A model generated the notes under the pieces. That model worked only from the letters and a program-made list of their open reading frames with translations. It had not been told where the DNA came from and made no database searches. A DNA stretch of 64,000 bases from Aggregatilineales bacterium (GTDB lineage: Bacteria > Chloroflexota > Anaerolineae > Aggregatilineales > Ch27), in assembly GCA_029976025.1 (NCBI GenBank), contig JARKNX010000222.1:1-64000 (forward strand). Reading direction: 5' to 3'. The position numbers and the translations under genes are program-made. Position 1 is the stretch's first letter. Each line of letters begins with the position of its first letter. Shown here piece by piece: positions 42,960 to 53,509 of this stretch.

Positions 42960-44528
42960 TCACCAGTTCGGGCACGCCGTCAGTTGCACCACCACACTGC
43001 GGGACACCCAGCCCTCATAGGATGTCCCATCGGCGAACTGCCCCCGGACATAATACCAGACGCCCCCCTGAGCATCGTGGAGGATATTGAGAACAGTCAT
43101 CACTGTACGCTCTGGCGCTGACAGCGCGATCGGGGCATCAGAGCGGGGTTCCGTCCGTATATTCACCCCGCGCGGATTTTCCACAAATACCCAGCATAGA
43201 ATCGGAGTCGGCGTGACGGATGGTGTCGGGGAGGCCGTCGGCGTGCTCGATGCCGTCGGCGTTGTTGACGCCGTCAGGGTCAGCGAAGGCGTGAGGGATG
43301 GCGTCACTGTCGGCGTTGCCGATGTTGTCAGGGTAAAGGTGGGTGTGATCGTCGCTGACGCTGTCGGCGTGTTTGACGCCGTCGGCGTGTTCGACGCCGT
43401 CGGCGTTGTTGACGCCGTCAGAGTCGCTGATGCCGTCGGCGTGCTCGATGCCGTCGGCGTCGGTGTCTCCGTAGGGGGAGGGGTGCCAGTCGGCGTGGAG
43501 GACGCGGTCAGCGTTGGCGGAGGGGGAATCTGTATCGTGGCAAAGACGGCAGCCTGCGTCTCGATGACGGCGTTAAGCAGCGCCATCTCGGCGCTGTGAC
43601 GCTCCGCCTGTTCCGTCCCCTGGGCGATCAGCCGATCGCGCTCCATAGAGATCGCGGCCAGGTCGGCGGCCTGCGTGCCGGCCATCTGATCAAGCCGGGC
43701 CGCCTGCGCGGCCAGGATCGCGACCTGCATCGTAGCGGTCGCCATCAGTTCCTGTGACCGGGCCGCCTCGATCGCCAGCGACGCCATCTGCTCAGTCGCC
43801 GCGCCTTCGGCGCTTTCCCGTGCCGCGGCCAGAGTCTGCATGGATTCAGCCTGAGCCGCAATCTGTGTGTTCAGAGCAGCCACCTCGGTCGCGGCGCTGC
43901 CGACATCCGCAGTCGCCGTAACAGCCAGCGCGGCCAATGCCTCCGACCGGGCAGCCGCTTCAGCGGCAGCGCCGGCCAGTTGCGTGGCAAAATCCACGGC
44001 CGCCAGCGTCCCCGCCGCCTGCCAGCCCTGCATCTCGATTGTGTAATTCCGGGCGGCCTCCGTGGCTGTCGCGTAGAAACGATCACGATCGGCCATAGCC
44101 GTAGCCAGATCGCTGCTCGCCGCGTCCACAGTTGCGATCTGGGCGGCGAGATCGGTCGCCGCGATCGCTTCCACCTGCGAAACTGCGTTAGCCTGAATAG
44201 TCGCCTGGACAGCCCGCGCTGTACTGACAGCCTGCGTCACGGCCTGCTGCACTGAGCGCGCCTGCACAGTAGCCCCGGCGTCCAGTAAAGCGTTCTGGGT
44301 CGCTACCGCGTTCTGCGGCCAGGCCGTCAGGGTGACGCGGGCGCTCTCCGCCCAGTCCCGGGCGGTGATCAGCTCATCCTCCTGGACAGCCAGCATATTC
44401 GCCTGTTCAGTCAGGTTTACAGCCTGCTGTGTCAATGTGGCGGGGATACCGCCGCCGCCCGCACATGACGCCGCCAGCAGCAGGATCACCAGCAGCAGGC
44501 CAGCTCTCTGCAGAAGGAATACGACCAT
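42960..44528 (-). CDS. Lipoprotein with Ala-rich helical region, Thr/Pro repeats and SH3-like domain
   Basis: 522 aa. A signal peptide GLLLVILLLAASC suggests lipidation at Cys22. Residues about 30-340 are Ala/Gln/Thr-rich and strongly helical (QQAVTQAVSTARAVQATIQ, IEAARSQELMATATMQVAIL), probably a long coiled coil. Residues about 345-440 are Ser/Thr/Pro repeats (TPTASSTPTASAT). The C-terminal 80 residues look like a bacterial SH3-type domain (WVFVENPRGVNIRTEPRSD, GVWYYVRGQFADG, YEGWVSRSVV). The helical rod, flexible stalk and SH3 head suggest a cell-wall or surface binder; the ligand is unknown. Confidence 0.82.
   Translation of the reverse strand: MVVFLLQRAGLLLVILLLAASCAGGGGIPATLTQQAVNLTEQANMLAVQEDELITARDWAESARVTLTAWPQNAVATQNALLDAGATVQARSVQQAVTQAVSTARAVQATIQANAVSQVEAIAATDLAAQIATVDAASSDLATAMADRDRFYATATEAARNYTIEMQGWQAAGTLAAVDFATQLAGAAAEAAARSEALAALAVTATADVGSAATEVAALNTQIAAQAESMQTLAAARESAEGAATEQMASLAIEAARSQELMATATMQVAILAAQAARLDQMAGTQAADLAAISMERDRLIAQGTEQAERHSAEMALLNAVIETQAAVFATIQIPPPPTLTASSTPTGTPPPTETPTPTASSTPTASATLTASTTPTASNTPTASNTPTASATITPTFTLTTSATPTVTPSLTPSLTLTASTTPTASSTPTASPTPSVTPTPILCWVFVENPRGVNIRTEPRSDAPIALSAPERTVMTVLNILHDAQGGVWYYVRGQFADGTSYEGWVSRSVVVQLTACPNW
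43196..43512 (-). repeat. Imperfect tandem repeats encoding Thr/Pro/Ser stalk
   Basis: About 315 bp of degenerate 9- to 18-bp units such as GTCGGCGTGTTTGACGCC, GTCGGCGTGCTCGATGCC and GTCGGCGTTGTTGACGCC inside the lipoprotein gene. The frame is kept throughout, so the array can gain or lose units without breaking it. Confidence 0.8.
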
Positions 44529-44602
44529 AACCGTCTCCCATCCGGCAATCAGGTTCGCGGGTCAGATGGCAGCCAATGTGTCTGCGCATCTTTTCCGCCC
44601 GG

Positions 44603-45061
44603 CTAGGTTGTTCCCTCCGGACGGCTGCGTACCAGAAGTGTCCAGACGCCCTTCTGAACAGCTTTGCCGTCCTGATTCATGAGCTTGACATCCAGGACAA
44701 TCTTGCCACCGCCCAGGCGAGGCATAGGCTTCAGTTCAACCAGCTTCAGATCGACGTGGATGGTATCGCCCAGGTAAATCGGCAGGCTGTACTTCCATTC
44801 CAGCTCCAGAAAGGCGATCACAGTCCCTTCCAGAAATCCCTCCTGGTAGGCCAGCCCTGTGGCGATGCTCAGCCCCAGCGCGCCGTGCGCCACGCGCTGC
44901 TTGAATTCGGAATTAGCGGCGTAGACAGCATCCATATGAAGGGGGTTGAAGTCACCAGAGAGGCCAGCAAAGCGCACGACGTCGGCGTCGGTAATGGTGC
45001 GTCCCTTTGTGGAAAGCGACCATCCCAGCGGCAATTCTTCAAAATAAAGCCCTTGGGTCAT
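44603..45061 (-). CDS. MaoC-like (R)-specific hydratase, hotdog fold
   Basis: 152 aa. The hydratase-2 signature FAGLSGDFNPLHMD gives the catalytic pair Asp37 and His42, followed by QRVAHGALGLSIATGL. These enzymes hydrate enoyl-CoA thioesters to (R)-3-hydroxyacyl-CoA, or act on related dicarboxyl-CoAs. GDTIHVDLKLVELKPMPR is typical of the MaoC group. The acyl-CoA used is unknown. No fatty-acid gene is adjacent. Cytosolic, with its own short intergenic region of about 230 bp before the cyclophilin gene. Confidence 0.9.
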   Translation of the reverse strand: MTQGLYFEELPLGWSLSTKGRTITDADVVRFAGLSGDFNPLHMDAVYAANSEFKQRVAHGALGLSIATGLAYQEGFLEGTVIAFLELEWKYSLPIYLGDTIHVDLKLVELKPMPRLGGGKIVLDVKLMNQDGKAVQKGVWTLLVRSRPEGTT

Positions 45062-45290
45062 CCATGAATCTCCTGAATGTTGGCAGCACTGCCCTCACCA
45101 GGATCGGATTGTAGCGCCGCCCGCCGGCAGGGTCAAACGACGCTGGCGGGCGGCCAAACGTCGCGATAAAGCCCGGAGAAAGCCTTACCGGGACGAAGGC
45201 AATGCGGAAATATGCAGCAAGAGAACGACCAGAGTACAATAAGGCAGTATCTGTCGTATACGCTATGGATAATAGTCAGGAGAAGAAACA

Positions 45291-45800
45291 GTGGGAAAGA
45301 CCTATAAAGCGCCGCCCCCTATGACAATCGACCCAGCCAGGAAGTACACCGCGATCTTTCATACGGAAAAGGGAGATTTCAAAATAGCGCTCTTTGCGGA
45401 CAAAGCCCCGCGCACGGTGAACAATTTCGTCTTTTTGGCCCGCGAAGGCTTTTATAACGGCACTACCTTTCACCGGGTGATCAAGGATTTCATGGTTCAG
45501 GGCGGCTGTCCCCTGGGTACCGGGACCGGCGGCCCCGGCTACCGCTTTGACGACGAGCCAGGGGCGCTGGCCCTGCGGCACGATAAACCCGGCATCCTGA
45601 GCATGGCCAATGCTGGCCCCAACACAAACGGGAGCCAGTTCTTCATCACCCACGTCCCCACCCCCCACCTGAATGGCAAACACGCTGTCTTCGGCCAGGT
45701 GATTGAAGGGATGGATACCGTGATGGCGATCCGTCTGCGCGATCCCCGGGAAACAGAGCCGGGCGATCGTTTGACATCGGTCGAGATCGTCGAAAGCTAA
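45291..45800 (+). CDS. Cyclophilin-type peptidyl-prolyl cis-trans isomerase
   Basis: 169 aa, start GTG at 45291 behind AGGAGAAG. Catalyses Xaa-Pro isomerisation in protein folding. The cyclophilin motifs are [20 protein letters not shown] with the catalytic Arg, [24 protein letters not shown] and [15 protein letters not shown]. His replaces the Trp of human cyclophilin A near LNGKHAVFG, as in many bacterial forms with low cyclosporin affinity. No signal peptide, so cytosolic. Confidence 0.96.
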   Translation: MGKTYKAPPPMTIDPARKYTAIFHTEKGDFKIALFADKAPRTVNNFVFLAREGFYNGTTFHRVIKDFMVQGGCPLGTGTGGPGYRFDDEPGALALRHDKPGILSMANAGPNTNGSQFFITHVPTPHLNGKHAVFGQVIEGMDTVMAIRLRDPRETEPGDRLTSVEIVES

Positions 45801-45844
45801 GCGTTTGCCCCACGCTTGCCGGCAGTCAGTGCTGCCGTAAAATG

Positions 45845-45881
45845 AAAAAAGACTGCCGCTTTCAGGGTGGCAGTCTTTTTT
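45845..45881. terminator. Bidirectional terminator between cyclophilin gene and tRNA-Val
   Basis: GACTGCC (45851-45857) pairs with GGCAGTC (45869-45875), flanked by AAAAAA (45845-45850) and TTTTTT (45876-45881). It can stop both convergent units. Confidence 0.93.
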
Positions 45882-45882
45882 G

Positions 45883-45956
45883 TGGGACGTAGAGGACTTG
45901 AACCTCTGACCTCTCGGATGTCAACCGAGTGCTCTAGCCAACTGAGCTAACGCCCC
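45883..45956 (-). tRNA. tRNA-Val (anticodon GAC)
   Basis: Acceptor GGGGCGT/ACGTCCC (one G-U), D-arm TAGCTCAGTTGGCTAGAGC, anticodon arm CTCGG-TTGACAT-CCGAG with anticodon GAC, T-arm with GTTCAAGTC. Discriminator A; CCA is not encoded. Confidence 0.96.
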
Positions 45957-45973
45957 GGAGTGAAGATAAAAAG

Positions 45974-46002
45974 AGTATACACACCAGATTGGCCTTTGGC
46001 AA
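45974..46002 (-). promoter_or_regulatory. Promoter of tRNA-Val
   Basis: On the minus strand TTGCCA (45997-46002), 17 nt, TATACT (45974-45979). Start predicted near 45967. Confidence 0.78.
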
Positions 46003-46083
46003 GATCGGAACGCGATAATATGCCCCTCGAGGCGAACAAATCTGAGGCGGAGATTAACGCCGGGCGCAAATCGTAAACAACCA

Positions 46084-46112
46084 TTGACAACCCCCTGCCC
46101 GACCAGTATACT
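46084..46112 (+). promoter_or_regulatory. Promoter of initiator tRNA-Met
   Basis: Perfect -35 TTGACA (46084-46089), 17 nt, TATACT (46107-46112). Start predicted near 46119, six bases before the tRNA. The strongest promoter in the window. Confidence 0.88.
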
Positions 46113-46124
46113 GTCCCACACTGA

Positions 46125-46196
46125 TGCGGGGTAGAGCAGTGGCAGCTCGTCGGGCTCATAACCCGGAGGTCGCAGGTTCGAATCCTGCCCCCGCTA
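46125..46196 (+). tRNA. Initiator tRNA-fMet (anticodon CAT)
   Basis: Acceptor pairs GCGGGG/CCCCGC leave positions 1 and 72 as an unpaired T-T, the initiator hallmark. The anticodon arm TCGGG-CTCATAA-CCCGG carries the three G-C pairs of initiator tRNAs. T-arm GCAGG-TTCGAAT-CCTGC. Discriminator A; CCA is not encoded. Confidence 0.95.
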
Positions 46197-46205
46197 CTGA
46201 TGAAG

Positions 46206-46238
46206 ACGCCGCCGACCGATCAGTCGGCGGCGTTTTTT
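46206..46238 (+). terminator. Terminator of initiator tRNA-Met
   Basis: ACGCCGCCGAC (46206-46216) pairs with GTCGGCGGCGT (46223-46233), then TTTTTT. Strong 11-bp stem. Confidence 0.93.
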
Positions 46239-46331
46239 CCTCTCTCTTCGGCCTCTTTCAGCCAGTCCCCCCAGCGTCCGCCGCCCGGCAGCGTCTTACC
46301 TCCCACTGCCAGATCGGCTGTCTTCAGGGCG

Positions 46332-47975
46332 TCACTGGGCCAGCGCCCGGCTGACGATTGCCTTCGCTTCCTCAACAATCGCCTGCAAATGCGCCTCGCT
46401 CTTGAGGCTCTCCGCATACAGCTTGTAGATGTTCTCCGTGCCGGAGGGGCGGGCGGCGAACCAGCCGTATTCCGTCACCACCTTCAGCCCCCCGATAGGG
46501 GCGTTATTGCCGGGCGCGCGCGTCAGGCGGGCGACAATGGGATCGCCAGCCATCTCGCTGGCGGTGACGGCCTCGGGCGAGAGCTTCTCCAGGGCGCGCT
46601 TTTCGTCCGGCGTCGCCGGGGCGTCGATACGAGTGTAGTATGGCGTCCCGAATCGGGAGGCGATCGCCTGGTAAAGCTCGCCCGGATCGCGCCCGGTGCG
46701 CGCCGTCATCTCAGCGGCCAGCAGGCCCATGATCGGGCCATCCTTGTCTGTCGTCCAGACAGTGCCGTCCAGCCGCAGGAAGCTCGCCCCGGCGCTCTCC
46801 TCCCCGCCAAAGCCAAATGAGCTGTCGTACAACCCCGGCGCGAGCCACTTGAACCCGACCGGCACCTCAACCAGCTTGCGGCCCAGATCAGCCACCACCC
46901 GATCGATCAGGCTGCTGCTCACGAGCGTCTTGCCGATGCCCGCCGACGCCGGCCACAGAGGGCGGTGCTGCAAGAGATACTGGATAGACACAGCCAGATA
47001 ATGGTTCGGGTTCAACAGGCCCAGCGAACGGGTGACAATGCCGTGCCGGTCGGCATCCGGATCGTTGCCCCAGGCGATATCGAACTGATCCTTCAGCTTC
47101 ACCAGCCCCGCCATGGCATAGGGGCTGGAGCAGTCCATACGGATTTTGCCGTCGTGGTCAACCGTCATGAAGCTGAAGGTCGGGTCAGTCTTCGGGTTGA
47201 CAACCGTGATATTGAGGCCGTACCGCCGGGCGATTGGCTCCCAGTAAGCGGCCGCCGCGCCGCCCAGTGGATCGACGCCGATCCTGATCCCCGCCTCACG
47301 GATAGCCGCCATGTCGATCACGCTGGCGAGGTCATCCACATAGGGACCAACGAAATCCATGGCGTGGATGTTCGCCGCCTGTAATGCGGCCTCGTAGGGG
47401 ACACGAACTACACTGCGATTCCCCTCGCGAAGCAAATTATTGGCGCGATCCTGAATCCACTGCGTGATGGCGGTGTCGGCCGGTCCACCTTCGGGCGGGT
47501 TGTATTTGAAGCCGCCGTCGGCGGGCGGATTGTGCGACGGCGTGATGACGATGCCATCAGCCAGCCCCTCTGTACGCCCCCGGTTATAAACCAGAATAGC
47601 GCGCGAGATAGCCGGCGTAGGGGTGAAACCGCCGTCACTCTGGATAAACGCCTCCACCCCGTTGGCCGCCAACACCTCCAGCGCAGTCCGCTGCGCGACG
47701 ACAGACAGCGCATGAGTATCCTGGCCCATATACAGGGGACCGCTAATCTGGTTGGCGCGGCGGTAGTCGCAGATAGCCTGCGTGATGGCGAGGATATGCG
47801 CTTCGGTGAAACTGCCTGTCAGTGAGGAGCCGCGGTGTCCGCTTGTGCCGAACGCCACAAGCGTAGCCGGATCGTCGAGGTTCGGGCGGTTTGTGTAGTA
47901 AGCATTTTCCAGTTGGGCAACATCAATCAGCATTTCAGCGGGCGCCGGCTTGCCGGCAAGTGGATGAATAGCCAT
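46332..47975 (-). CDS. pgm: Phosphoglucomutase (alpha-D-glucose phosphate-specific)
   Basis: 547 aa from the ATG at 47975, with GGGAGG eight bases upstream; a GTG at 47984 overlaps that site. Interconverts glucose 1- and 6-phosphate, linking glycolysis to glycogen and cell-wall sugars. The phosphoserine is Ser147 in ITPSHNP; the metal loop is [10 protein letters not shown], the sugar loop GGEESAGAS and the phosphate-binding site [20 protein letters not shown] near residue 45 marks the Pgm subfamily of about 546 aa. It lies 85 nt after pgi, the adjoining step. Confidence 0.97.
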   Translation of the reverse strand: MAIHPLAGKPAPAEMLIDVAQLENAYYTNRPNLDDPATLVAFGTSGHRGSSLTGSFTEAHILAITQAICDYRRANQISGPLYMGQDTHALSVVAQRTALEVLAANGVEAFIQSDGGFTPTPAISRAILVYNRGRTEGLADGIVITPSHNPPADGGFKYNPPEGGPADTAITQWIQDRANNLLREGNRSVVRVPYEAALQAANIHAMDFVGPYVDDLASVIDMAAIREAGIRIGVDPLGGAAAAYWEPIARRYGLNITVVNPKTDPTFSFMTVDHDGKIRMDCSSPYAMAGLVKLKDQFDIAWGNDPDADRHGIVTRSLGLLNPNHYLAVSIQYLLQHRPLWPASAGIGKTLVSSSLIDRVVADLGRKLVEVPVGFKWLAPGLYDSSFGFGGEESAGASFLRLDGTVWTTDKDGPIMGLLAAEMTARTGRDPGELYQAIASRFGTPYYTRIDAPATPDEKRALEKLSPEAVTASEMAGDPIVARLTRAPGNNAPIGGLKVVTEYGWFAARPSGTENIYKLYAESLKSEAHLQAIVEEAKAIVSRALAQ

Positions 47976-48060
47976 AGGATTCACCTCCCGGTGAGAGTTT
48001 CAAAAAGCCATCGTACGGACTGGCGCAAACAGCACATAACTGGCCGGCGCAGCCCCGGCA

Positions 48061-49701
48061 TCAACTCCTGCCGCGCATCGCGCGATACCGCCGGATCAGC
48101 GCGTTGGTGGAGCTGTCATGTTTGAGATCGGGGGGAGACGCGCTCTCCAGCTCAGGGATGATGCGCATCGCCAGCACCTTGCCCAGCTCGACGCCCCACT
48201 GGTCGAAGGGATTGATGTTCCACAGGACGCCCTGGGTGTAGACGCTGTGCTCGTACAGCGCGACCAGAGCGCCCAGCACCTGCGGCGTAAGCTGCTCGGC
48301 CAGAATCACGCTGCTGGGCCGGTTCCCTTCAAATGTGCGATGCGGCACGAGCCAGGCCGGGACGCCATCCACCTCAACTTCCTCCGCCGTCTTGCCGAAC
48401 GCCAGCGCCTCCGCCTGGGCGAAGATATTGGACACCAGCAGATCGTGGTGCTGGCCCAGCGGGTTAAGCGAACGCCCGAAGCCAATAAAATCGCACGGGA
48501 TCAGCCTGGTGCCCTGGTGAATCAACTGGTAGAAGGAATGCTGGCCGTTAGTCCCCGGCTCGCCCCAGTAGATCGGCCCCGTCTGGTAATCGGCGATAAC
48601 CGTCCCGTCGAGCGTGACGCTCTTGCCGTTGCTCTCCATCGTCAACTGCTGGAGGTAAGCGGGGAACCGCCTCAGATACTGATCGTACGGCAGGACAGCC
48701 ACTGTCGCAGCGCCGAAGAAGTTGTTATACCAGAGCGATAGCAACCCCATCAACACCGGCAAGTTCCGCTCAAAAGGTGTGGTGCGGTAGTGCTCATCCA
48801 TCTCATGGAAGCCGGCCAGCAGCAGCCGGAAGTTTTCCGGCCCAATCGCCAGCATGGTGGACAACCCGATCGCCGAATCCATCGAATAACGCCCGCCGAC
48901 CCAGTCCCAGAAGCCAAACATATTGGCTGTGTCGATGCCAAATCGGGATACTTCGGCCTCGTTGGTGGATACAGCCACGAAATGGCGGGCGATAGCGGCT
49001 TCATCTTTCAGGGTCGCCAGCGCCCATTCGCGGGCGGTGCGCGCGTTGGTCATCGTTTCCAGCGTTGTGAACGTCTTGGACGATACGATGATCAGCGTCT
49101 CCGCCGCATCCAGATCGTGGGTGGCTTCAGCGAAATCAGTGCCATCCACGTTGGACACAAAGCGAAAAACCAGATCGCGCGTGGCATAATGGCGCAGGGC
49201 TTCGTACGCCATGACCGGGCCGAGGTCCGATCCGCCGATGCCAATGTTGATGACATTGCGAATCGGCCTGCCAGTGAAGCCCTTCCATTCGCCACTTCGC
49301 ACGCGCCCGGCGAAGCTGGACATCCGGTCCAGCACGGCGTGAACTTCCGGCACGACATTGTTGCCATCGACGAAGATCGCAGCGTCGCGCGGCGCGCGGA
49401 GCGCCACATGCAGGACGGCGCGGCCTTCGGTGATATTGATTTTGTCGCCCCGGAACATGGCGTCGATATGCCCGCGCAGGTCGCATTCGTGAGCGAGGCT
49501 CAACAACAGCCGCAGCGTCTCGTCAGTGACACGATGCTTCGAATAATCCAGGTACAGGCCGGCGCCTTCGGCGACAAAGCGTTCGCCGCGCCGGGGGTCC
49601 TGGGCGAACAACGTCCTGAGGTGAAGCGCTTTTATCTGCTCGTAATGCGCTGTGAGCGCCCGCCATGCTGCGCGTTGTGTCAGGGGTGTTATCTCAGCCA
49701 A
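48061..49701 (-). CDS. pgi: Glucose-6-phosphate isomerase
   Basis: 546 aa using the TTG at 49701, which has GGGAGGAGGAG upstream. The following [22 protein letters not shown] aligns well with the N-terminus of long-form Pgi. The longer ORF to 49845 is unsupported. Converts glucose 6-phosphate and fructose 6-phosphate. Family motifs: [41 protein letters not shown] and [12 protein letters not shown]. It sits between the holin-phosphodiesterase gene (61 nt upstream) and pgm (85 nt downstream), all on the minus strand. Confidence 0.97.
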   Translation of the reverse strand: MAEITPLTQRAAWRALTAHYEQIKALHLRTLFAQDPRRGERFVAEGAGLYLDYSKHRVTDETLRLLLSLAHECDLRGHIDAMFRGDKINITEGRAVLHVALRAPRDAAIFVDGNNVVPEVHAVLDRMSSFAGRVRSGEWKGFTGRPIRNVINIGIGGSDLGPVMAYEALRHYATRDLVFRFVSNVDGTDFAEATHDLDAAETLIIVSSKTFTTLETMTNARTAREWALATLKDEAAIARHFVAVSTNEAEVSRFGIDTANMFGFWDWVGGRYSMDSAIGLSTMLAIGPENFRLLLAGFHEMDEHYRTTPFERNLPVLMGLLSLWYNNFFGAATVAVLPYDQYLRRFPAYLQQLTMESNGKSVTLDGTVIADYQTGPIYWGEPGTNGQHSFYQLIHQGTRLIPCDFIGFGRSLNPLGQHHDLLVSNIFAQAEALAFGKTAEEVEVDGVPAWLVPHRTFEGNRPSSVILAEQLTPQVLGALVALYEHSVYTQGVLWNINPFDQWGVELGKVLAMRIIPELESASPPDLKHDSSTNALIRRYRAMRGRS

Positions 49702-49762
49702 GGTCTCCTCCTCCCTATCAAAAATTCGAACATCTATCGCTTGACAAATCAGGTCGCCGGCA

Positions 49763-52423
49763 TCACCACGGGACCAGCCCCAGACTCTGCTCCAGTGAGT
49801 ACAGGGTAAACGCAGCGCCCACAAAAAGGGAGCGCAGCAGCGCAATACTCACCACGAAGGTCAGCAGGAACACCACTGGCAGCACCAGACTGCGCCAGCC
49901 CCGCAATGCATGAGCCTCTGACGCGGCAATCCAGACTGTGAAGAATGCCCACAGCAGGGCGATCAGGCGGGCAAGCGGCGCAACCCGCGGAATGAGCGTC
50001 AGAAGATCGAGAACAAACGCCGTGTGGGCGAAACCGACGCCGCGGAACATCATCGAGAAGTTCGCCCTGCCCCTCAGGATACGTCCGGCGTCCAGCATAA
50101 CCAGTATTGTCACCAGCCACACTGCAACCCGCTGGAGAAGCAGCCCGATCACCGGGACATCGCCGCTGCGCGCCGTGATAACCGCCGCCAGGACAGAACC
50201 TGACAATCCGATCAGGAGGGCCGGGCCGGTCATATATGGATCAGACGTTACGGCTTTGTAGGCCTTACGATCGAGGAACAGCGCGCGGAACGCCAGCGGC
50301 AGCCATCTATCGAGCTGCCTGATCCCCCTGTTCAGTGTAGAGAATGCCCAGTCATCCACCGTCTCTGCCGCGGCCTTCTCCTGTTTCTCAGCCGGCGCCA
50401 TCCCGCGCCGCGCATTAAGAATAGAGAAGACATCAGTAGAACACTTTGTCGGCGGCACTTTCATATCACCCGGGTGCAACATGAAAGCATCAGTCTGCCG
50501 GCCGCCCAGGCCGCCGTGGCTGCCGATCAACTCTTCCATCGCGGCCACAGTGCCATCCGGATAGAGGGTGCTGTTGACGATCAGATCGCCGGAATGAGGA
50601 AAGTCGGCAATACGCCGCACCTGCCAGGCGCGGAGATCAGTATCTCCGTAGGGCTGGAAGGGATCATCCCCGCTGACCGCGCCGGTATGCAGATTGCGCG
50701 TCCCGTTCTTGCTGAGCGCAACTGGCGTCCCATCATCATCGTAGGCGACAACAAACCCGACTCCTTCATGCTGGACAACGGCATCCACCATGCCCGGGTA
50801 AGCAGCGCTAAGCTCGTTCATCGTGATCTTGCGCGGATGAAGATCGAAGTAGACCTGGGCGATATTGCCGCTTCCACAGACAGTCACCTGAGTCGGCCCA
50901 ATCGGCTCCTCCGGGATTTGTATCTCAATCGAGCGGCTGGAAGCCTTCCGCGCCTGCTTCACGACCGCGTTGCCGATATTGCCGCCCACGCCCTGCTGCT
51001 GAATGTTATCTAGCTCACCCGCCATAGCGGCCACGGCAATCATGCCATCGTCGCCGCCGGAGGTGTGGGACACGGTTGTGCCTGCTGGCAACTGCCTCTC
51101 TATAAACTCCCTGAGCGTATAGCCGTAGCGCTGCAGGAATGTGGAGCCGAATGACTGGCCGTGATCGGAGAGGAGAATGAGATCGTAAGGCCGGGGCGCC
51201 CGATCAATATGGCGGCGGACGTGCTCAATAACGCCGTCGTAGGATCGCAGCGTGCGCAAAGCATGTCGGGAAGACGGCCCGGAATGGTGCGCTACCTCGT
51301 CGTAGCCCGGCCACGTCATATAGAGTGACGGCGCACCGCGGGCAATATCAAGCGTGATAAGATACGCCGCAATATCCCGCATGAGGACTGTTGTAGCCGC
51401 GCGAACAAAAGGATAGTAACGGCGCATCCGGTTCAGCAGCGGGCTGATCTTGCGGCGCCTGTCCTGTTGATATTCCCAGACTTCGCGGAGGGCATCGCTC
51501 AGGAATAATACAATCGTCCGCATGAGGAAATAGGGATTGAGCGCCAGAAGATAAATATCTTCTGCACGGCGTCTGCGTTCTTCTCTGGTCTCCGTAGTCA
51601 GGTTAGACAGGGTCAGAACGGACTTCTCCGCATCGCCATTGAGCATATTGTTGATGCTTGATCCGCCGCGCATGAGGCCGTGTCCCCTGGCATATCGCTC
51701 ATTAATCGCCGACGCATCCCTGCTGGAGACAAACAGCTTTTGTAAACTCTTGTCATACCAGCGGAATGAGGGGATATCATAATTGTCGCCGAACATAATG
51801 CCGGCCTGACAGGCGGAGGTCTGCGAGGGCAGCCCGCAGTCGATACGAGAGAGGACATAGCCATCCTCTTCTATCATCTCCCTGACTGTCGGCATATATC
51901 CTTCGTTGACAGCTGTCTGAATATGCTGATAGCTCAGGCCATCAATCTCCAGCATAACCAGGCCGACGCCGGGATCAGCGGCCCCTCTGAAGGTTTGCCG
52001 GCGGGCAAGCCTTTCCACAATGCCCTGATAAAACGAATCGTCATCGGTAATCGTCAGAACACCGGTGATTACAGTGTTGACAGAGGCGAAGACCAGGCCG
52101 CCTGCAATTGCCGTCAACAGCCCCTCCACCTGGAAGTCTGGCAGCAAATTGCTCGCGATGAGCAGAACAAATCCGTTTACCAGCAAGCCGGCGACGAAGG
52201 TCACAAAGAACCCCAGTGGCAGCGCCAGGAGCAGAATCAGAGGGCGGATCAGCAGGTTGACCATGCTCAGCATCAGGGCGGCAGCGGCGGCAGCCGAAAA
52301 CCCGCCTGTGATGGTGATGCCGGTCAGGATGGTGCTCGCGACAACAAGGGAGATGGCATCCACTACCCAGAGGATAGTGAACCGGTACAATGTTCTGACA
52401 ATATAACGAAGCGCATGATACAT
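49763..52423 (-). CDS. Holin-like membrane domain fused to alkaline-phosphatase-superfamily phosphodiesterase
   Basis: 886 aa. The N-terminal 125 residues form about four helices of the mycobacterial-type four-helix phage-holin family ([20 protein letters not shown] is characteristic). A hydrolase domain (about 150-640) of the alkaline-phosphatase/nucleotide-pyrophosphatase fold follows. It has [12 protein letters not shown] (first metal Asp), [16 protein letters not shown] (nucleophile region), [14 protein letters not shown] and [14 protein letters not shown] (metal Asp-His). The C-terminus has about five more helices. The substrate is unknown; phospholipid- or nucleotide-type phosphodiesters are possible. 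The ATG has AGGAG five bases upstream. Confidence 0.86.
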   Translation of the reverse strand: MYHALRYIVRTLYRFTILWVVDAISLVVASTILTGITITGGFSAAAAAALMLSMVNLLIRPLILLLALPLGFFVTFVAGLLVNGFVLLIASNLLPDFQVEGLLTAIAGGLVFASVNTVITGVLTITDDDSFYQGIVERLARRQTFRGAADPGVGLVMLEIDGLSYQHIQTAVNEGYMPTVREMIEEDGYVLSRIDCGLPSQTSACQAGIMFGDNYDIPSFRWYDKSLQKLFVSSRDASAINERYARGHGLMRGGSSINNMLNGDAEKSVLTLSNLTTETREERRRRAEDIYLLALNPYFLMRTIVLFLSDALREVWEYQQDRRRKISPLLNRMRRYYPFVRAATTVLMRDIAAYLITLDIARGAPSLYMTWPGYDEVAHHSGPSSRHALRTLRSYDGVIEHVRRHIDRAPRPYDLILLSDHGQSFGSTFLQRYGYTLREFIERQLPAGTTVSHTSGGDDGMIAVAAMAGELDNIQQQGVGGNIGNAVVKQARKASSRSIEIQIPEEPIGPTQVTVCGSGNIAQVYFDLHPRKITMNELSAAYPGMVDAVVQHEGVGFVVAYDDDGTPVALSKNGTRNLHTGAVSGDDPFQPYGDTDLRAWQVRRIADFPHSGDLIVNSTLYPDGTVAAMEELIGSHGGLGGRQTDAFMLHPGDMKVPPTKCSTDVFSILNARRGMAPAEKQEKAAAETVDDWAFSTLNRGIRQLDRWLPLAFRALFLDRKAYKAVTSDPYMTGPALLIGLSGSVLAAVITARSGDVPVIGLLLQRVAVWLVTILVMLDAGRILRGRANFSMMFRGVGFAHTAFVLDLLTLIPRVAPLARLIALLWAFFTVWIAASEAHALRGWRSLVLPVVFLLTFVVSIALLRSLFVGAAFTLYSLEQSLGLVPW

Positions 52424-52783
52424 GTGAACTCCTGATATGGGGCGATGCGGATTAAGAAATATTGTCAGAACACACTATCAGGGCCGTTACCGCAATAACC
52501 AGTTCCGCGGGATGCGGATTCTCCCGCCCGGCATGTATGAGTCTCGCAGCGCAGCACGCCAGTGACGACGAGTCAACGTTACATCAGCCTCCACCGGGAT
52601 GCAAGCGAGAAGGCCTGCCGCCACAACACCAGCCGGGCCGGGCAGCTTCTTCGCCGGCTGGATTATCGGAAAACCTCCCGGTTGCGCTATAATTACCACA
52701 ACAGTCGAAAATCATGCATCTGTTTCAGGAAAACGCGATCATCATTCGCCGTCCCCCCGGAACAGGTCTGAACAGGGAAACTT
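52424..52783. other. Divergent intergenic region
   Basis: 360 bp between the phosphodiesterase gene and the NarL-type regulator. It contains a plus-strand TATAAT at 52688-52693 with only a poor -35 (TTATCG at a 19-nt spacing), and a hairpin CCAGCCGG/CCGGCTGG (52629-52636, 52654-52661). The short ORFs here look like noise. No other RNA or repeat was recognised. Confidence 0.45.
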
Positions 52784-53437
52784 ATGCCAGAACAGCGCAT
52801 CATGATCGTGGATGATCACGAAGTCGTCCGCCTTGGCCTCCGAGATCTGCTCACCCACAAAGGGGGCTTCGAAATTGTAGCTGAGGCGCGCACCGCCAAA
52901 GAGGCCATTGATAAAGCGGATATGTATCTGCCGGACGTGATCCTGATGGATATCCGCCTGCCGGGCGCCAGCGGGATTGAGGCCTGTGCCGCCATCAAGC
53001 AAAAGCATCCGGAGATCAAGATCATTATGTTGACTTCCTACGAGGAAGACGAGATGCTTTTCTCCGCCCTGCGCGCCGGCGCTGAAACCTACCTCCTCAA
53101 ACAGATTGACGGGCAGAGCCTGATCCAGGCGATTGAAGCCGTGAATCGGGATGAAGTCGTGCTCGACCCCAGCGTCACCAAGCGCGTGCTGGATGAAGTC
53201 CGCCGGGCCAAACGGCAGGAAGAAGCGGAGGCTTTCACCGAGCTTACCGCGCAGGAAATGCAGGTCCTCAATCTGGTATCCGAAGGCAAGACCAACCGCG
53301 AAATCGCTCAGGCGCTCTTCCTGGGCGAGGGGACAGTCCGGAATTATGTGAGCAACATCCTGAGCAAGCTGAATGTCTCTAACCGGGCAGAAGCCGCCGC
53401 TTACGCCGTGCAGCATCACCTCAAGGACTATCTCTAG
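52784..53437 (+). CDS. NarL/FixJ-family response regulator
   Basis: 217 aa. The receiver domain has IMIVDDHEVVRLG, phosphorylation site Asp56 (VILMDIRLPG), a Thr/Ser switch in MLTSYE and Lys106 (YLLKQIDG). The C-terminal LuxR-type helix-turn-helix (about 150-212) reads LTAQEMQVLNLVSEGKTNRE and EGTVRNYVSNILSKLNVSNR. It resembles DevR/LiaR-like regulators. No sensor kinase is adjacent. Target genes are unknown; the divergent phosphodiesterase gene is a possible one by position only. Confidence 0.95.
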   Translation: MPEQRIMIVDDHEVVRLGLRDLLTHKGGFEIVAEARTAKEAIDKADMYLPDVILMDIRLPGASGIEACAAIKQKHPEIKIIMLTSYEEDEMLFSALRAGAETYLLKQIDGQSLIQAIEAVNRDEVVLDPSVTKRVLDEVRRAKRQEEAEAFTELTAQEMQVLNLVSEGKTNREIAQALFLGEGTVRNYVSNILSKLNVSNRAEAAAYAVQHHLKDYL

Positions 53438-53453
53438 CGCGCCAGATGGATCA

Positions 53454-53486
53454 AAATAAGCGGGGTGCTCTGTCTCCCCGCTTTTT
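53454..53486. terminator. Bidirectional terminator after the NarL-type regulator
   Basis: AGCGGGG (53459-53465) pairs with CCCCGCT (53476-53482), followed by TTTTT on the plus strand. On the minus strand a weaker TTATTTTG follows, serving the DUF971 gene. Confidence 0.88.
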
Positions 53487-53509
53487 CGTCTATAGCCGGA
53501 TCGGTGTCG

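Noticed and set aside
43196-43512. CRISPR-like array
   Set aside because: Repeats are short, degenerate, contiguous and in frame within a coding sequence; there are no unique spacers.
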